Notes under the pieces: generated by a model
Told to the model about the DNA's origin: nothing
The model's input: the letters and a program-made list of their open reading frames with translations, nothing else
Databases searched by the model: none
Shown: piece by piece, positions 27,325 to 36,177 of the stretch
How positions within the stretch are numbered: position 1 is the stretch's first letter
How the letters are laid out: each line of letters starts with the position of its first letter
Made by a program: the position numbers and the translations under genes
NCBI GenBank assembly: GCA_944319815.1
Contig: CALUEX010000013.1
Coordinates: 1-60,762, forward strand
Length of the DNA stretch: 60,762 bases
From: an uncultured Prevotella sp.
GTDB taxonomy: Bacteria > Bacteroidota > Bacteroidia > Bacteroidales > Bacteroidaceae
Reading direction: 5' to 3'

Positions 27325-28380
27325 TCACGGTAGAGTCTTTTTAGGTGGTTGTTTCTTGGTCTTGTCGCTTCTCATGAGGACTTTTTCAGCCTGGTTTTTG
27401 AGTAGGCGTTTGTCAGACAGCGTTGCGATAATGTCGTTGAAAAATACGCTGAATGCCGTTTGCATGGCCGAAGGTTGCCTTTTCTCCTTGTGGGCGAGCG
27501 GGTTGACAATGACGTTAATTCCTTGTGGTTCGACCCTTATGTCCACGTCGGCAGCCGCCATCACCGGGTCGCCGTCGTAATGTATGAAGCCGGGGTTTTC
27601 GCGCTTAACGTGTATGTGGCGTGTCTTGAACGTCTTAATCCTTGGGTTTTTGTCAAGCGTTTTATTGAAAATGTCGATGCTTAGTTGCGGAGCTTCTATC
27701 ATGTCGAACGGTTCCATTATGGTTACGTCGAGCAGTCCGTCGCTCATGGATGCCTGTGGGGCTATATATGCGTTGTTTCCGTATTGCGAAGCGTTGGCGC
27801 ATGATATGAGGAAAGCCTTGCTTACGGACATACCGCTTTCATCGTGGATTTCATACGTTTCGGGCTTATAGCGCAGGCCTTCACGCAGGATGTTTTCAAT
27901 GTACGTTATAGGGCCGCGCCGTCCGGCCTCGGCAAACTTCATGCTGATGAAAGCGTCGAAGCCCATACCGCAGGTGCAGAAGAAAGGCATATCGTTAATC
28001 AAGCCGTAGTCCAAGGCGTGCACGGTATGCAAGTTGATGATTTCAACGGCCTTGCGCACGTCCATAGGTAGCATCAGGTGTCGTGCCAGCCCGTTGCCGG
28101 AACCGCATGGTATTATCCCTAAGGCCGTGTTCGAGTGGGTCAGCGAGCGTGCCACTTCATTGACGGTACCGTCGCCTCCAACGGCTATAACAGCATAGTA
28201 TCCGTTGTCGCGAGCCTCTTTTGCCATGTCGCAGGCGTGGCCTACATAGTTGGTCTCGGCTATCGAATAGTCATAAAAGCCCTTGTCGATGGTTTCCTCG
28301 ACAATCTTCGGGATGCCGGCTTTCTTTAGCGTCCCTGATATTGGGTTCATTATGAACAATATTTTATTCTTGCTTGCCAT
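27325..28380 (-). CDS. Diacylglycerol/sphingosine-kinase family lipid kinase
   Basis: A 351-residue YegS/LCB5-type kinase. NPISGT at residues 12-17 and the nucleotide-binding AVGGDGTVNEVARSL near 66 mark the catalytic domain; IPCGSGNGLARHL and GMGFDAFISMKF follow, with the C-terminal beta domain ending at PLAHK. A tail of about 50 residues, basic at the end (KTKKQPPKKTLP), is extra. The family phosphorylates lipid alcohols such as diacylglycerol or sphingoid bases. It is divergent from serine palmitoyltransferase across 239 bp, which makes a sphingoid base or ceramide a reasonable substrate (inference). Its promoter tacttttg (complement 28388-28395) is only a few bases upstream of the ATG. 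Confidence 0.88.
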   Translation of the reverse strand: MASKNKILFIMNPISGTLKKAGIPKIVEETIDKGFYDYSIAETNYVGHACDMAKEARDNGYYAVIAVGGDGTVNEVARSLTHSNTALGIIPCGSGNGLARHLMLPMDVRKAVEIINLHTVHALDYGLINDMPFFCTCGMGFDAFISMKFAEAGRRGPITYIENILREGLRYKPETYEIHDESGMSVSKAFLISCANASQYGNNAYIAPQASMSDGLLDVTIMEPFDMIEAPQLSIDIFNKTLDKNPRIKTFKTRHIHVKRENPGFIHYDGDPVMAAADVDIRVEPQGINVIVNPLAHKEKRQPSAMQTAFSVFFNDIIATLSDKRLLKNQAEKVLMRSDKTKKQPPKKTLP

Positions 28381-28490
28381 AGCGGTGCAAAAGTAATAAT
28401 ATTTTAGTATATGCCTTTTTACGGGAATGTAATATTTTTACTTTTAAAATACTTTTCTGAAAAATAAAGTCGTGTTTTCGCATTTTTTTG

Positions 28491-28498
28491 TATCTTTG
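28491..28498 (+). promoter_or_regulatory. Promoter -7 element of the serine palmitoyltransferase gene
   Basis: tatctttg followed by ca, a close match to the Bacteroidota consensus. Transcription should begin near 28505, leaving a leader of about 115 nt. Confidence 0.75.
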
Positions 28499-28504
28499 CA
28501 GCCT

Positions 28505-28619
28505 GATTGAAAAGAGCTAATGAAATCATAATGAGGCGTCAAGGTCTTGGAGATTACGGTTTTGTGAAAAATCCTACCGCTGAATAGCTCCTGACGGGAC
28601 CCTTACAACAAATTTCATC
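28505..28619 (+). promoter_or_regulatory. Structured leader with an 18-codon upstream ORF
   Basis: The leader contains gagcta (28514-28519) matched by tagctc (28585-28590), a cgtcaagg/cctgacg pairing that would cross that helix (28537-28544 with 28590-28596), a competing ggag/ctcc plus cggt/accg hairpin, and tgaaat near 28521 complementary to atttca beside the start codon. It also encloses a complete small frame at 28531-28587. Such competing pairings suggest an RNA regulatory element or attenuator. No known riboswitch class is recognised. Confidence 0.4.
28531..28587 (+). CDS. Possible leader peptide (18 codons) upstream of serine palmitoyltransferase
   Basis: An ATG-to-TAG frame encoding MRRQGLGDYGFVKNPTAE lies wholly inside the leader and ends 32 bp before the start of the main gene. 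The stop codon falls in the tagctc arm of the leader helix, so translation of the peptide would disrupt that helix. Peptide composition is ordinary, with no run of regulatory codons. It could equally be a chance frame within a structured RNA. Confidence 0.3.
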   Translation: MRRQGLGDYGFVKNPTAE

Positions 28620-29810
28620 ATGGGACAGTTACAAGAGAGATACAAGAATTACCGTGAACCGCAAAAGTTCATGGAAGCTGGCGTCTATCCATATTTCCGT
28701 GAAATTACAGGCAAGCAAGGCACGGAAGTGCAGATGGCCGGGCACAATGTGTTGATGTTCGGTTCAAATGCCTATACAGGCCTCACGGGTGACCCACGTG
28801 TGGAAGCTGCGGCAAAGGCTGCGCTTGACAAGTATGGCACAGGCTGTGCAGGAAGCCGTTTCTTGAACGGGACGTTGGACCTTCACGTTAAGTTGGAGAA
28901 AGAGTTGGCCGAATTTGAGCACAAGGATGACGCTCTTTGCTTTTCGACAGGCTTCTCTGTCAATGCAGGTGTGCTGGCTGTAGTGTGTGGCCGTGAGGAC
29001 TACATTATTTGTGACGACCGTGACCATGCGAGCATTGTTGACGGTCGGAGGCTGTCGTTTGCTACTTGTCTCAAGTACAAGCATAATGACATGGACGATT
29101 TGGAGAAGCAGCTGCAGAAGTGCCGGCCCGATGCCGTTAAGCTGATTGTAGTTGACGGAGTGTTCTCCATGGAGGGAGATTTAGCCAATCTGCCTGAGAT
29201 TATACGCCTGAAGAAGAAATACAATGCGTCAGTCATGGTTGACGAGGCTCACGGACTTGGCGTTTTTGGCGAGCAGGGACGTGGCGTTTGTGATTATTTT
29301 GGCGTGATTGACGACGTTGACCTTATCATGGGCACGTTTTCGAAAAGCCTTGCAAGCATAGGAGGGTTCATCGCAGGAGACAAGGATACTATCAATTATC
29401 TCAGGCATACTTGCCGAACCTATATATTCAGCGCGTCTAATACGCCGGCGGCAACAGCCGCTGCAATGGAGGCTTTGCATATCCTCAAGAGTGAACCGGA
29501 GCGTATAGAGCGTTTGTGGAAGGTGACTAAGTATGCTTTGAAACGTTTTAAGGAGGAAGGTTTCGAAATCGGTGACACTGAAAGCCCTATCATCCCGTTG
29601 TATGTAAGGGACGTTGACAAGACGTTTCTCGTGACGAAACTGGCTTTTGACGCAGGTGTCTTTATAAACCCCGTGATACCTCCGGCCTGTGCTCCACAGG
29701 ACACCTTGGTGCGTTTCGCACTTATGGCTACACACACCAAGGAGCAGGTTGAGCGAGGCGTACAGGCTTTGAAAAAGATATTTGTTGAGGAAGGGATAAT
29801 CAAGCAGTAG
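28620..29810 (+). CDS. spt: Serine palmitoyltransferase (alpha-oxoamine synthase family)
   Basis: This 396-residue PLP enzyme condenses serine with an acyl-CoA to 3-ketosphinganine, the first step of the sphingolipids typical of Bacteroidota. The PLP lysine is Lys242 in GTFSKSLASIGGFI, the ring-stacking His136 lies in CDDRDHASIV, and VDEAHGLGVFG is the cofactor-binding Asp block. Length and these motifs also fit 2-amino-3-ketobutyrate CoA ligase, a close relative; the divergent lipid kinase and the Bacteroidota host favour serine palmitoyltransferase. Confidence 0.82.
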   Translation: MGQLQERYKNYREPQKFMEAGVYPYFREITGKQGTEVQMAGHNVLMFGSNAYTGLTGDPRVEAAAKAALDKYGTGCAGSRFLNGTLDLHVKLEKELAEFEHKDDALCFSTGFSVNAGVLAVVCGREDYIICDDRDHASIVDGRRLSFATCLKYKHNDMDDLEKQLQKCRPDAVKLIVVDGVFSMEGDLANLPEIIRLKKKYNASVMVDEAHGLGVFGEQGRGVCDYFGVIDDVDLIMGTFSKSLASIGGFIAGDKDTINYLRHTCRTYIFSASNTPAATAAAMEALHILKSEPERIERLWKVTKYALKRFKEEGFEIGDTESPIIPLYVRDVDKTFLVTKLAFDAGVFINPVIPPACAPQDTLVRFALMATHTKEQVERGVQALKKIFVEEGIIKQ

Positions 29811-29946
29811 CGGTTTGACGTGATGGACAAGGTCGTGATTAGCTTAAAACTTTAATCCTGACTTTGAAATCTTCACTTAAAAAACTTGCATCTTACAATA
29901 AAAAAACGTACCTTTGCACTCGCAAAAGAACGGAGGTGCGTTCTTT

Positions 29947-30020
29947 CGGGGTGTAGCGCAGCCCGGTAGCGCGCCTGGTTTGGGACCAGGTGGTCGCAGG
30001 TTCGAATCCTGTCGCCCCGA
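29947..30020 (+). tRNA. tRNA-Pro (anticodon TGG)
   Basis: A 74-nt cloverleaf: acceptor cggggtg pairing with cgccccg, D-arm with agcgcagcccggtagcgc, anticodon stem cctgg/ccagg around the loop tttggga (anticodon TGG), and T-arm gcaggttcgaatcctgt. The 3' CCA is not encoded. A terminator hairpin follows at 30022. Confidence 0.97.
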
Positions 30021-30021
30021 C

Positions 30022-30058
30022 AAAAGGGACTATGTCAATTTCGACAAGTCCCTTTTTT
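30022..30058 (+). terminator. Terminator after tRNA-Pro
   Basis: Arms aaaagggac and gtccctttt with a T-run, starting two bases after the tRNA. Confidence 0.85.
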
Positions 30059-30100
30059 ATATTGTTGAAGTTCATTTTTTGTAAGTTGTCAGAAGTGCTT

Positions 30101-31156
30101 ATGTGGCGCCATTCATTGCTTTTCATTGTTTTTTGTGGGATGCTTTGCGGAGTATGCAATGCCCAGACTGTTTTTGTAAAAGAATGTAGGCAAGTGGAAT
30201 TTCATTCTTCAGTGCCGGCAGGGAATTACAGCGGTATTGCCAGAATCGGCGGGAACGAATACGCTGTCGTGTCAGATAAGTCAGTGAGTGATGGCTTCTT
30301 TGTTTTTGAGATTGATGTTGATTCTGTTTCAGGAGAAATATTGGATGTCAGGAACAAAGGCTTCATGAGTGGCAATACTCGTGCAGGTGATTGCGAGGGG
30401 ATTGTATTCCGGCGTTCGTCAGGAACGTTTTTCGTGAGCAGGGAGGCTGATGCGTCAATCGTGGAATATGCTTCAGACGGGAAGGAAACAGGCCGGAAAC
30501 TTTGTGTTCCGCCTGTTTTCCTGAAATCAGGTGACGGTTCACGGTCATCGGGAATGGGCAATTATGGATTTGAAGCGTTAGCCTATGATGAAAATACCCA
30601 TACCTTCTGGACGATGAACGAGAGCACCCTGAAGAGTGACGGGCAGCAAGCTACGTCGCAAAATGGCGTCAAGAACATCTTGAGGTTGCAGTCATTTGGC
30701 GATGACCTGATGCCCTTGGAACAATATGTGTATGTAATGGATGCGCCGGAAGCACATTCTAAGGCAAGTGAGTATGCAATGGGTGTCAGTGAATTGGTTG
30801 CTTTGGGTAATGGTCGTCTTCTTGTCCTTGAACGTGAATTTTATGTACCGAAATTGAAATTGGGCGCTTTTGTGCAATGTAAGATATACGAAATAGAGCC
30901 AGGGAAAGAGTTTGTCTTGCCTGAAAATGCAGTTATAGGAGAAGACACCAAGTATCTGCCGAAACGGTTGGTGCATTCTTTTAAGACTAAATTAGGCATT
31001 TTTAATAAGTCGATAGCTAATTATGAAGGTATGTGCTTGGGCCCTCAGTTAGCCGACGGAAGCGTAGCGTTGATACTTGTAAGCGATTCGCAAAACCAGT
31101 ACAAGGGTGTGCTCAAGGATTGGTTTAAGTCCGTAATAATAAGGCTTGACCGTTAG
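30101..31156 (+). CDS. Exported phytase-like esterase domain protein
   Basis: A 351-residue secreted protein: hydrophobic signal peptide ending at CNAQ (about residue 21), then a single domain fitting the Esterase-like activity of phytase family (PF13449), a beta-propeller-like fold. Matching segments are YSGIARIGGNEYAVVSD, DCEGIVFRRSSGTFFVSREAD, YGFEALAYDENTHTFWTMNES, RLLVLEREF and NYEGMCLGPQLADGSVALILVSDSQN. Substrate is unknown; it is probably a periplasmic or surface enzyme. The frame extends 5' into the tRNA, so I start at the ATG at 30101, directly in front of the signal peptide. Confidence 0.85.
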   Translation: MWRHSLLFIVFCGMLCGVCNAQTVFVKECRQVEFHSSVPAGNYSGIARIGGNEYAVVSDKSVSDGFFVFEIDVDSVSGEILDVRNKGFMSGNTRAGDCEGIVFRRSSGTFFVSREADASIVEYASDGKETGRKLCVPPVFLKSGDGSRSSGMGNYGFEALAYDENTHTFWTMNESTLKSDGQQATSQNGVKNILRLQSFGDDLMPLEQYVYVMDAPEAHSKASEYAMGVSELVALGNGRLLVLEREFYVPKLKLGAFVQCKIYEIEPGKEFVLPENAVIGEDTKYLPKRLVHSFKTKLGIFNKSIANYEGMCLGPQLADGSVALILVSDSQNQYKGVLKDWFKSVIIRLDR

Positions 31157-31177
31157 TCAAGCCCATAGTAATGCCTT

Positions 31178-32029
31178 TTATTGAGAAGTAATGCCGTCAA
31201 CGTCACTCTCGACACCGTTGCCAGGCGTAAGCCTGACGTAGCTACGGTCGTCGAAAGACACGCAGCCTCGCATCAACCCCTTAGTGGCCTTGAAGCGAGA
31301 GATGCACAGGGGGTCATGGTGAAGTTGCTCGGCGAGTTTAGCTTCGCTCTCAGCCAATGTGGGGCAGAGGAACGGATAGCCGTCGGAAGCAAGTATAATG
31401 TCATCCACAGGGTTCTCTATTTTGATGACCTTCGTGCCTGGGAGATAAATATCGAAGCCGTCAATTACAGAGAACGTCTTGTTTTGTCCGGTGCAAGATG
31501 CCCGCAGTTCGTCTATGATATGTGCCCTTCCTACGTCCTCGATTTGTGCCTCCGATACCTGTAAGCCATGCTCCAGTGCATCGTGTAGGTACTGTGCGCG
31601 TTTTTCGGCAAGCCTTTCTTCATACGGCTTGGGATTTTCGTAAAGCTGCCCGTTGACAATACATTGGCAGTCACCTATCATCCATACCTCATTGCGGTAA
31701 GGTGAATAGACAACGGCACTGGCCGTAAGGCGGTCTTCGGGATGCTCCTCAAAGTGTGAGATATTGATGCCTGATGCTTTGTAAGCAAGCCTGACGGCAT
31801 CCGTGACGCCGATGCAAAAGTCGTGAAAAGCCGTCTGCGGAGGAATGCTGGAAATGAAGTTTTTTATGAGCGTCATGCAGTATCGGCCGTTGGAGACGCC
31901 GGGACGTACATTTAAAGATGTCTTGCTTGTGCTGCCATCAATGACCGCCACGAAACGTCCGTTAATCTCTATGCCGTCTTCGCACGCCTCCTGGCCTCTT
32001 TTCCCGATAGTTTTTTGTTCTATAATCTT
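31178..32029 (-). CDS. PP2C-like serine/threonine phosphatase domain protein
   Basis: A 283-residue cytosolic protein with PP2C-like metal-site motifs: CEDG and AVIDGSTSK (Asp32) near the N-terminus, a central RLTASAVVYSP and WMIGDCQC, ILASDGYPFL near 220, and FDDRSYVRL near the C-terminus. Spacing fits a compact PP2C fold, but the first motif differs from the classic RxxNED, so activity is uncertain. I use the ATG at 32029, which still overlaps the end of ygiQ by 68 bp; 32071 would overlap it more. No partner kinase is nearby. It is probably co-transcribed with ygiQ. Confidence 0.65.
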   Translation of the reverse strand, partial: KIIEQKTIGKRGQEACEDGIEINGRFVAVIDGSTSKTSLNVRPGVSNGRYCMTLIKNFISSIPPQTAFHDFCIGVTDAVRLAYKASGINISHFEEHPEDRLTASAVVYSPYRNEVWMIGDCQCIVNGQLYENPKPYEERLAEKRAQYLHDALEHGLQVSEAQIEDVGRAHIIDELRASCTGQNKTFSVIDGFDIYLPGTKVIKIENPVDDIILASDGYPFLCPTLAESEAKLAEQLHHDPLCISRFKATKGLMRGCVSFDDRSYVRLTPGNGVESDVDGITSQ

Positions 32030-33980
32030 CATTTTTCGGAGATGCTTTTTTCTGTTGATGGACTCCTGCATACAATTTCTTAATCAAGTCGGGGCGTCCT
32101 ATTTTCATCAGTTCACGTTCTATGTTGCGCCGCTCTTCCGGCTTGTACCAGAAGAAGAATTGTCTTTGTGCCAGTTTTTCGCGTTGGGTCTTTGCGGAGT
32201 AGACGGACTCCAAGGTATATGGGTCAAATCCTGTGTACCACGTCTCCGTGCTTACGGTCATTGGCGTAGGCGTGAAGTCTTGCACCTGTTCGAGGTGAAA
32301 ATCAAGTTGCTTTGTGGTTACGGCAAGTTCAGCCATGTCCTCTTCGCTGCATCCCGGGTGGCTGCTTATAAAATAAGGTATGATTTGTTGACGCAGGCCT
32401 TCACGTTTGTTTATCTCGTCAAATATAACCTTGAACTTTTCGAAAAGGCTAAACGGAGGCTTGCGCATCAGCCGCAGTACATTGTCGGATGTATGTTCGG
32501 GAGCAACCTTTAGCCGTCCGCTGACATGGCGGCAAATCAGTTCGCGGGTATACTGGCGTGCAGCCATGTCGCATTTGTCGTCCCCGCTATTATGGAGAAG
32601 CAGGTCATAACGCACGCCGCTGCCGATAAAGCTCTTTTTTATGCCAGGCAAAGCGTCTACGGCATGGTAAATGTCGAGCAATGGCGAGTGGTCGGTACAA
32701 AGGTTGGGGCATATCTTCGGATTAATGCACGAAGGCCTTTTGCACTTCTCGCATAACGTTTTATTGCGTCCTCCCATGCCGTACATATTTGCCGAGGGAC
32801 CGCCAAGGTCGCTCAAATATCCCTTGAAGTCAGGCATGGCCATGATTTTTTTCACCTCGTCTATTATGCTGCGCTTGCTGCGCGACGATATGAACTTTCC
32901 CTGGTGGGCGCTTATGGTGCAGAATGCACAGCCCCCGAAACATCCGCGATGTATGTTGACGGAATGCTTAATCATGTCGTATGCAGGGATGCGCTTGTCC
33001 TTATATTTAGGGTGGGGCAGCCGTGTGTACGGCAGGTCATAGCATTTGTCAATCTCCTCGGTTGTCATAGGTGGGTAAGGAGGGTTCACAACGGTGTAAA
33101 GACCGTCCACTTCTTGAAGCAAGCGGTGGGCGTGCACCATGTTTGATTCTTCCTCTATATGCCTGAAGTTCTCTGCCTGCGCGCGCTTGTCATGCAAGCA
33201 GGTGCCATGTGCGTGCAGCACTATGTCGTCTGGGGTAATGCCGTGCGGGATTTCTTCTTTCCGGCTCAGGTAAACGGTTTGCGGTATCTCACGAATGTCC
33301 TGTATCCTTCTGCCTTTCAGCATTTCGCGGCACAAAGCCGTAACAGGCCGTTCTCCCATGCCGTAGATTATCATGTCTGCGCCTGAATCGCATAATACGC
33401 ACTTTTGTAGTTTGTCCTGCCAATAATCGTAATGGGTCAGCCGTCGCATTGAGGCCTCAATGCCGCCGAGCACGATAGGCACGTCCGGGAACAGTTTTCG
33501 CAGTATTTTGCTGTATACGATGGTCGGGTATTCCGGGCGGCAGTCATGCCTTCCGTCGGGACTATATGCGTCTTCTGACCGTAGGCGCTTGTTGGCCGTG
33601 TATTTATTGACCATAGAGTCCATGCAACCGGGGGCGATGCCAAAGAAAAGGTTGGGCTTTCCCAACTTCTTGAAATCGCGGTAATCACCGTGCCAGTCAG
33701 GTTGCGGAACTATGGCCACACGCAGCCCGAGCGACTCTATGACCCTGCCGATGACGGCCACGCCGAACGATGGGTGGTCTACGTATGCGTCGCCGGAGAA
33801 CAGGATTACGTCGAGGTTGTCCCATCCACGCAGTTCCGTTTCCTTTTTTGTCGTAGGCAGCCATTCCGTAAGCGACCGTCTTTTTACTTGCCTGTTTTCC
33901 ACCTTCTCGTCTTTTGTTCCCCTACCTTTGCCGTCGTGGGTATTTATTCGTTTGTTGTCGAAGTGTTCTTTTCCTCCCAT
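31962..33980 (-). CDS. YgiQ-family radical SAM protein
   Basis: A 672-residue radical SAM enzyme of the YgiQ type. The N-terminal part (about 35-330) is the YgiQ N domain with LTEWLPTTKKE and DAYVDHPSFG; the cluster motif CFGGCAFC is near residue 350 in HRGCFGGCAFCT, followed by the SAM domain with SDLGGPSANMYGMGG and a cysteine-rich stretch CEKCKRPSCINPKICPNLC. C-terminal HPGCSEEDM and QDFTPTPMTVST are family marks. Its reaction is not established. The C-terminal 30 residues are basic and low complexity. The start overlaps the small gene upstream by 37 bp. Confidence 0.92.
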   Translation of the reverse strand: MGGKEHFDNKRINTHDGKGRGTKDEKVENRQVKRRSLTEWLPTTKKETELRGWDNLDVILFSGDAYVDHPSFGVAVIGRVIESLGLRVAIVPQPDWHGDYRDFKKLGKPNLFFGIAPGCMDSMVNKYTANKRLRSEDAYSPDGRHDCRPEYPTIVYSKILRKLFPDVPIVLGGIEASMRRLTHYDYWQDKLQKCVLCDSGADMIIYGMGERPVTALCREMLKGRRIQDIREIPQTVYLSRKEEIPHGITPDDIVLHAHGTCLHDKRAQAENFRHIEEESNMVHAHRLLQEVDGLYTVVNPPYPPMTTEEIDKCYDLPYTRLPHPKYKDKRIPAYDMIKHSVNIHRGCFGGCAFCTISAHQGKFISSRSKRSIIDEVKKIMAMPDFKGYLSDLGGPSANMYGMGGRNKTLCEKCKRPSCINPKICPNLCTDHSPLLDIYHAVDALPGIKKSFIGSGVRYDLLLHNSGDDKCDMAARQYTRELICRHVSGRLKVAPEHTSDNVLRLMRKPPFSLFEKFKVIFDEINKREGLRQQIIPYFISSHPGCSEEDMAELAVTTKQLDFHLEQVQDFTPTPMTVSTETWYTGFDPYTLESVYSAKTQREKLAQRQFFFWYKPEERRNIERELMKIGRPDLIKKLYAGVHQQKKASPKNEDYRTKNYREKRPGGVRRRHRD

Positions 33981-34264
33981 TTAGCGTAAAGCGTTATCAG
34001 TTGGTTCAGGCCAAAGGCTTTCATGTTGTTGTTGTAAATAACGTCCAGGCACAAGTCAAGCAGTTCCTTGTTAGTCTCAGGCTCGGCTTCGAGCATTGAG
34101 CGTATGTTCAGTTTCAGCTTGTCAAGTACAGCCTCGTCAACAATTCCGTTGCTGTCGATGAGGTCCTTCAGTAGAGAGTATTTTTTTATGGTCTCGAGAT
34201 GTCCTTGTTTTATGGTGATGCTTCTTGTGCCTGACGCATTGGTCTGGATTTTATAAGTTTCCAT
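33944..34264 (-). CDS. Small protein of unknown function
   Basis: 106 residues, charged and mostly helical, with no signal, membrane segment or cysteine. The N-terminal 25 residues look beta-rich (YKIQTNASGTRSITIKQGHL), followed by helices in LKDLIDSNGIVDEAVLDKLK and LLDLCLDVIYNN. I recognise no family. It precedes ygiQ on the same strand and overlaps its start by 37 bp, which implies translational coupling. Intact frame and overlap argue that it is real. Confidence 0.7.
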   Translation of the reverse strand: METYKIQTNASGTRSITIKQGHLETIKKYSLLKDLIDSNGIVDEAVLDKLKLNIRSMLEAEPETNKELLDLCLDVIYNNNMKAFGLNQLITLYAKWEEKNTSTTNE

Positions 34265-34480
34265 ATCTTTTCGTGTTAATGTTTGTCCTTTGGTTTATGT
34301 GGGGGCATGGAAGCCCCGTTAATGCAAAGATATAACATTTATTTTAAAGTACAAAACTTGTATGTTAAATTCATGCCGCCACGTTTAGGCTCCCATGCAG
34401 GCGTCGCTGTATGCAGCCTATAGGCGGTCGACTTGCAGGATGTGGCTTTTTAGCTTGCAAAAGGCCACGTTTTTAACGAT

Positions 34481-34517
34481 GAAAGGCCGCCTTTTGTATG
34501 TCAAAAGGCGGCCTTTG
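34481..34517. repeat. 37-nt hairpin repeat (R1), copy E
   Basis: Perfect 14-bp stem (aaaggccgcctttt at 34482-34495; complement 34503-34516) with loop gtatgtc, in a gap of about 285 bp. The preceding cacgtttttaacgatg resembles the 5' flank of copies B and H. It lies downstream of phoU and could also act as that gene's terminator. Confidence 0.82.
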
Positions 34518-34549
34518 TCTATGTGCTTGATGCTCAATGCGTTATACTT

Positions 34550-35257
34550 CTATTCTTTTGCTTTGCGCAGTATTGCCTGTTCCGTGTTGTTTTTGTCTGA
34601 CGAATGTTTCAGCACAACGGCGTCGATGTAAAATACAATCTGTTCGGCTAAGTTTGTTATGTGGTCGCCGGCACGCTCAAGGCGCAGGAATACGCCTTTG
34701 AAGTCAAGGCAGAATTCTGCTTTTTCGGGATGCTCCGCGATGTACTCGGCAAGGGTCTTCGTGGCATCGGCATTGATTTCGTCGATGAGGTTGTCTTTTT
34801 CGAAAATGCCGTTAGCCATTGAAATGTTATTTTTTTCGAGTGCTTCGCGCGACGTTTCCAGCATTCCAAGCACGCCGTCGGCCATTTCGCGCAACCTTGT
34901 CTTTTCGAGGAGTCCGCTGTCTATCATCTCTCCGTCCTGGCGTATTACGAAGCGCGCAATGTTCTCGGCAAAGTCGCCTATTCGTTCGAGGTCGGTGTTG
35001 ATTTTGAGCATGGCCACTATGAAACGCATATCGACGGCCACCGGATTGTACAGCACGAGGAAGTCCTCAATGTCACAGTCCAGCTTCAGCTCGTATGCGT
35101 TAACCCGTTTCTCGCGTATGAGCACGTCCCAGGCTTTTTCCTTGTCTACGTTTTGGATGGCGTCGCACGCATTTTTCATCTGGTCGTAGACGAGGGCCCA
35201 CATATCGAGAACTTCATTGCGTATCGCCTTCAGTTCATCTTCTACGAATTTTACCAT
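34550..35257 (-). CDS. phoU: Phosphate-signalling regulator PhoU
   Basis: PhoU links the Pst transporter to the PhoR-type sensor kinase and damps phosphate uptake. This 235-residue protein has the two three-helix repeats of the family with metal-site motifs: MALVYDQMKNACDAIQ, NPVAVDMRFIVAMLKINTDLERIGDFAENIARFV (read in part) and the second-repeat RLERAGDHITNLAEQIVFY. It is the last gene of the minus-strand pst block, separated from pstB by 167 bp. Confidence 0.96.
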   Translation of the reverse strand: MVKFVEDELKAIRNEVLDMWALVYDQMKNACDAIQNVDKEKAWDVLIREKRVNAYELKLDCDIEDFLVLYNPVAVDMRFIVAMLKINTDLERIGDFAENIARFVIRQDGEMIDSGLLEKTRLREMADGVLGMLETSREALEKNNISMANGIFEKDNLIDEINADATKTLAEYIAEHPEKAEFCLDFKGVFLRLERAGDHITNLAEQIVFYIDAVVLKHSSDKNNTEQAILRKAKE

Positions 35258-35424
35258 AATGAGTCTTGTTGATTTATCCCGCCGTCCCGGCTTGATGCAG
35301 GGTGCATCTTGTCGCGGACGTGTCTTGGGGTGTTGTTATGTATTTGTTTTCCTGATAGTGCAGGGGCGGTATGTTGCGCATCCATGCTTCCGCCTTTTAG
35401 GTGTTCGCATGGCTTGGCTTGCGC

Positions 35425-36177
35425 TTATCCGAACCTTCCTGTTATGTAATTCTGCGTTTCTTCCTTTGTAGGGTTGGTGAACATCTTGGTCGTGTCATCG
35501 AACTCTATCAGCTGTCCGAGATAGAAAAAGGCCGTCTTGTCGCTTACGCGCGTTGCCTGTTGCATATTGTGCGTGACGATGACGATGGTGTAGTCTTTTT
35601 TTAACTCGTGTATCAATTCCTCTACCTTTGCCGTTGATATAGGGTCAAGTGCTGACGCAGGCTCGTCCATCAGCAATACGGACGGCGACACGGCCATGGC
35701 CCTTGCGATGCATAGACGCTGCTGCTGTCCCCCTGAGAGGGCGTATGCAGACTTTTTCAACTTGTCTTTTACCTCGTCCCAAAGCGCGGCGCCACGCAAT
35801 GACTTCTCAACGCGCTCGGCGATGAACTTCTCGTCTTTCACGCCGTTTACACGCAGGCCATAGGCTACGTTCTCGTATATGCTCTTGGGGAAAGGGTTGG
35901 GACGTTGGAACACCATGCCCACGTTCTTGCGCAGTTCGTCCACGTTCACGTTGCGGTCGTAAATGTTACTGCCGTCGATGGCAATCTCGCCGGTAAGGCG
36001 CGTGCCGGGAATAAGGTCGTTCATTCGGTTGAACAAGCGCAGGAATGTAGACTTTCCGCATCCCGACGGGCCGATGAATGCTACGACTTCATTCTGCTTA
36101 ATCGTCATGTTTATGCCCTTCAGTGCATGGAAGGAGCCATAGTAAAAGTCTACGTTGTTGGCTGTAATTTTATCCAT
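35425..36177 (-). CDS. pstB: Phosphate ABC transporter ATP-binding protein
   Basis: A 250-residue ABC ATPase energising phosphate import. Walker A is GPSGCGKST near residue 37, the ABC signature [16 protein letters not shown] lies near 150, Walker B is [12 protein letters not shown], and the PstB-type ending [14 protein letters not shown] is present. I start at 36177 ([14 protein letters not shown]); the longer frame adds 29 residues with no homology. It is 170 bp from pstA and 167 bp from phoU. Confidence 0.97.
   Translation of the reverse strand: MDKITANNVDFYYGSFHALKGINMTIKQNEVVAFIGPSGCGKSTFLRLFNRMNDLIPGTRLTGEIAIDGSNIYDRNVNVDELRKNVGMVFQRPNPFPKSIYENVAYGLRVNGVKDEKFIAERVEKSLRGAALWDEVKDKLKKSAYALSGGQQQRLCIARAMAVSPSVLLMDEPASALDPISTAKVEELIHELKKDYTIVIVTHNMQQATRVSDKTAFFYLGQLIEFDDTTKMFTNPTKEETQNYITGRFG

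Noticed and set aside
29990-30100. The 5' extension of the phytase-like gene into the tRNA.
   Set aside because: It would begin inside tRNA-Pro and cross its terminator; the signal peptide starts at 30101.
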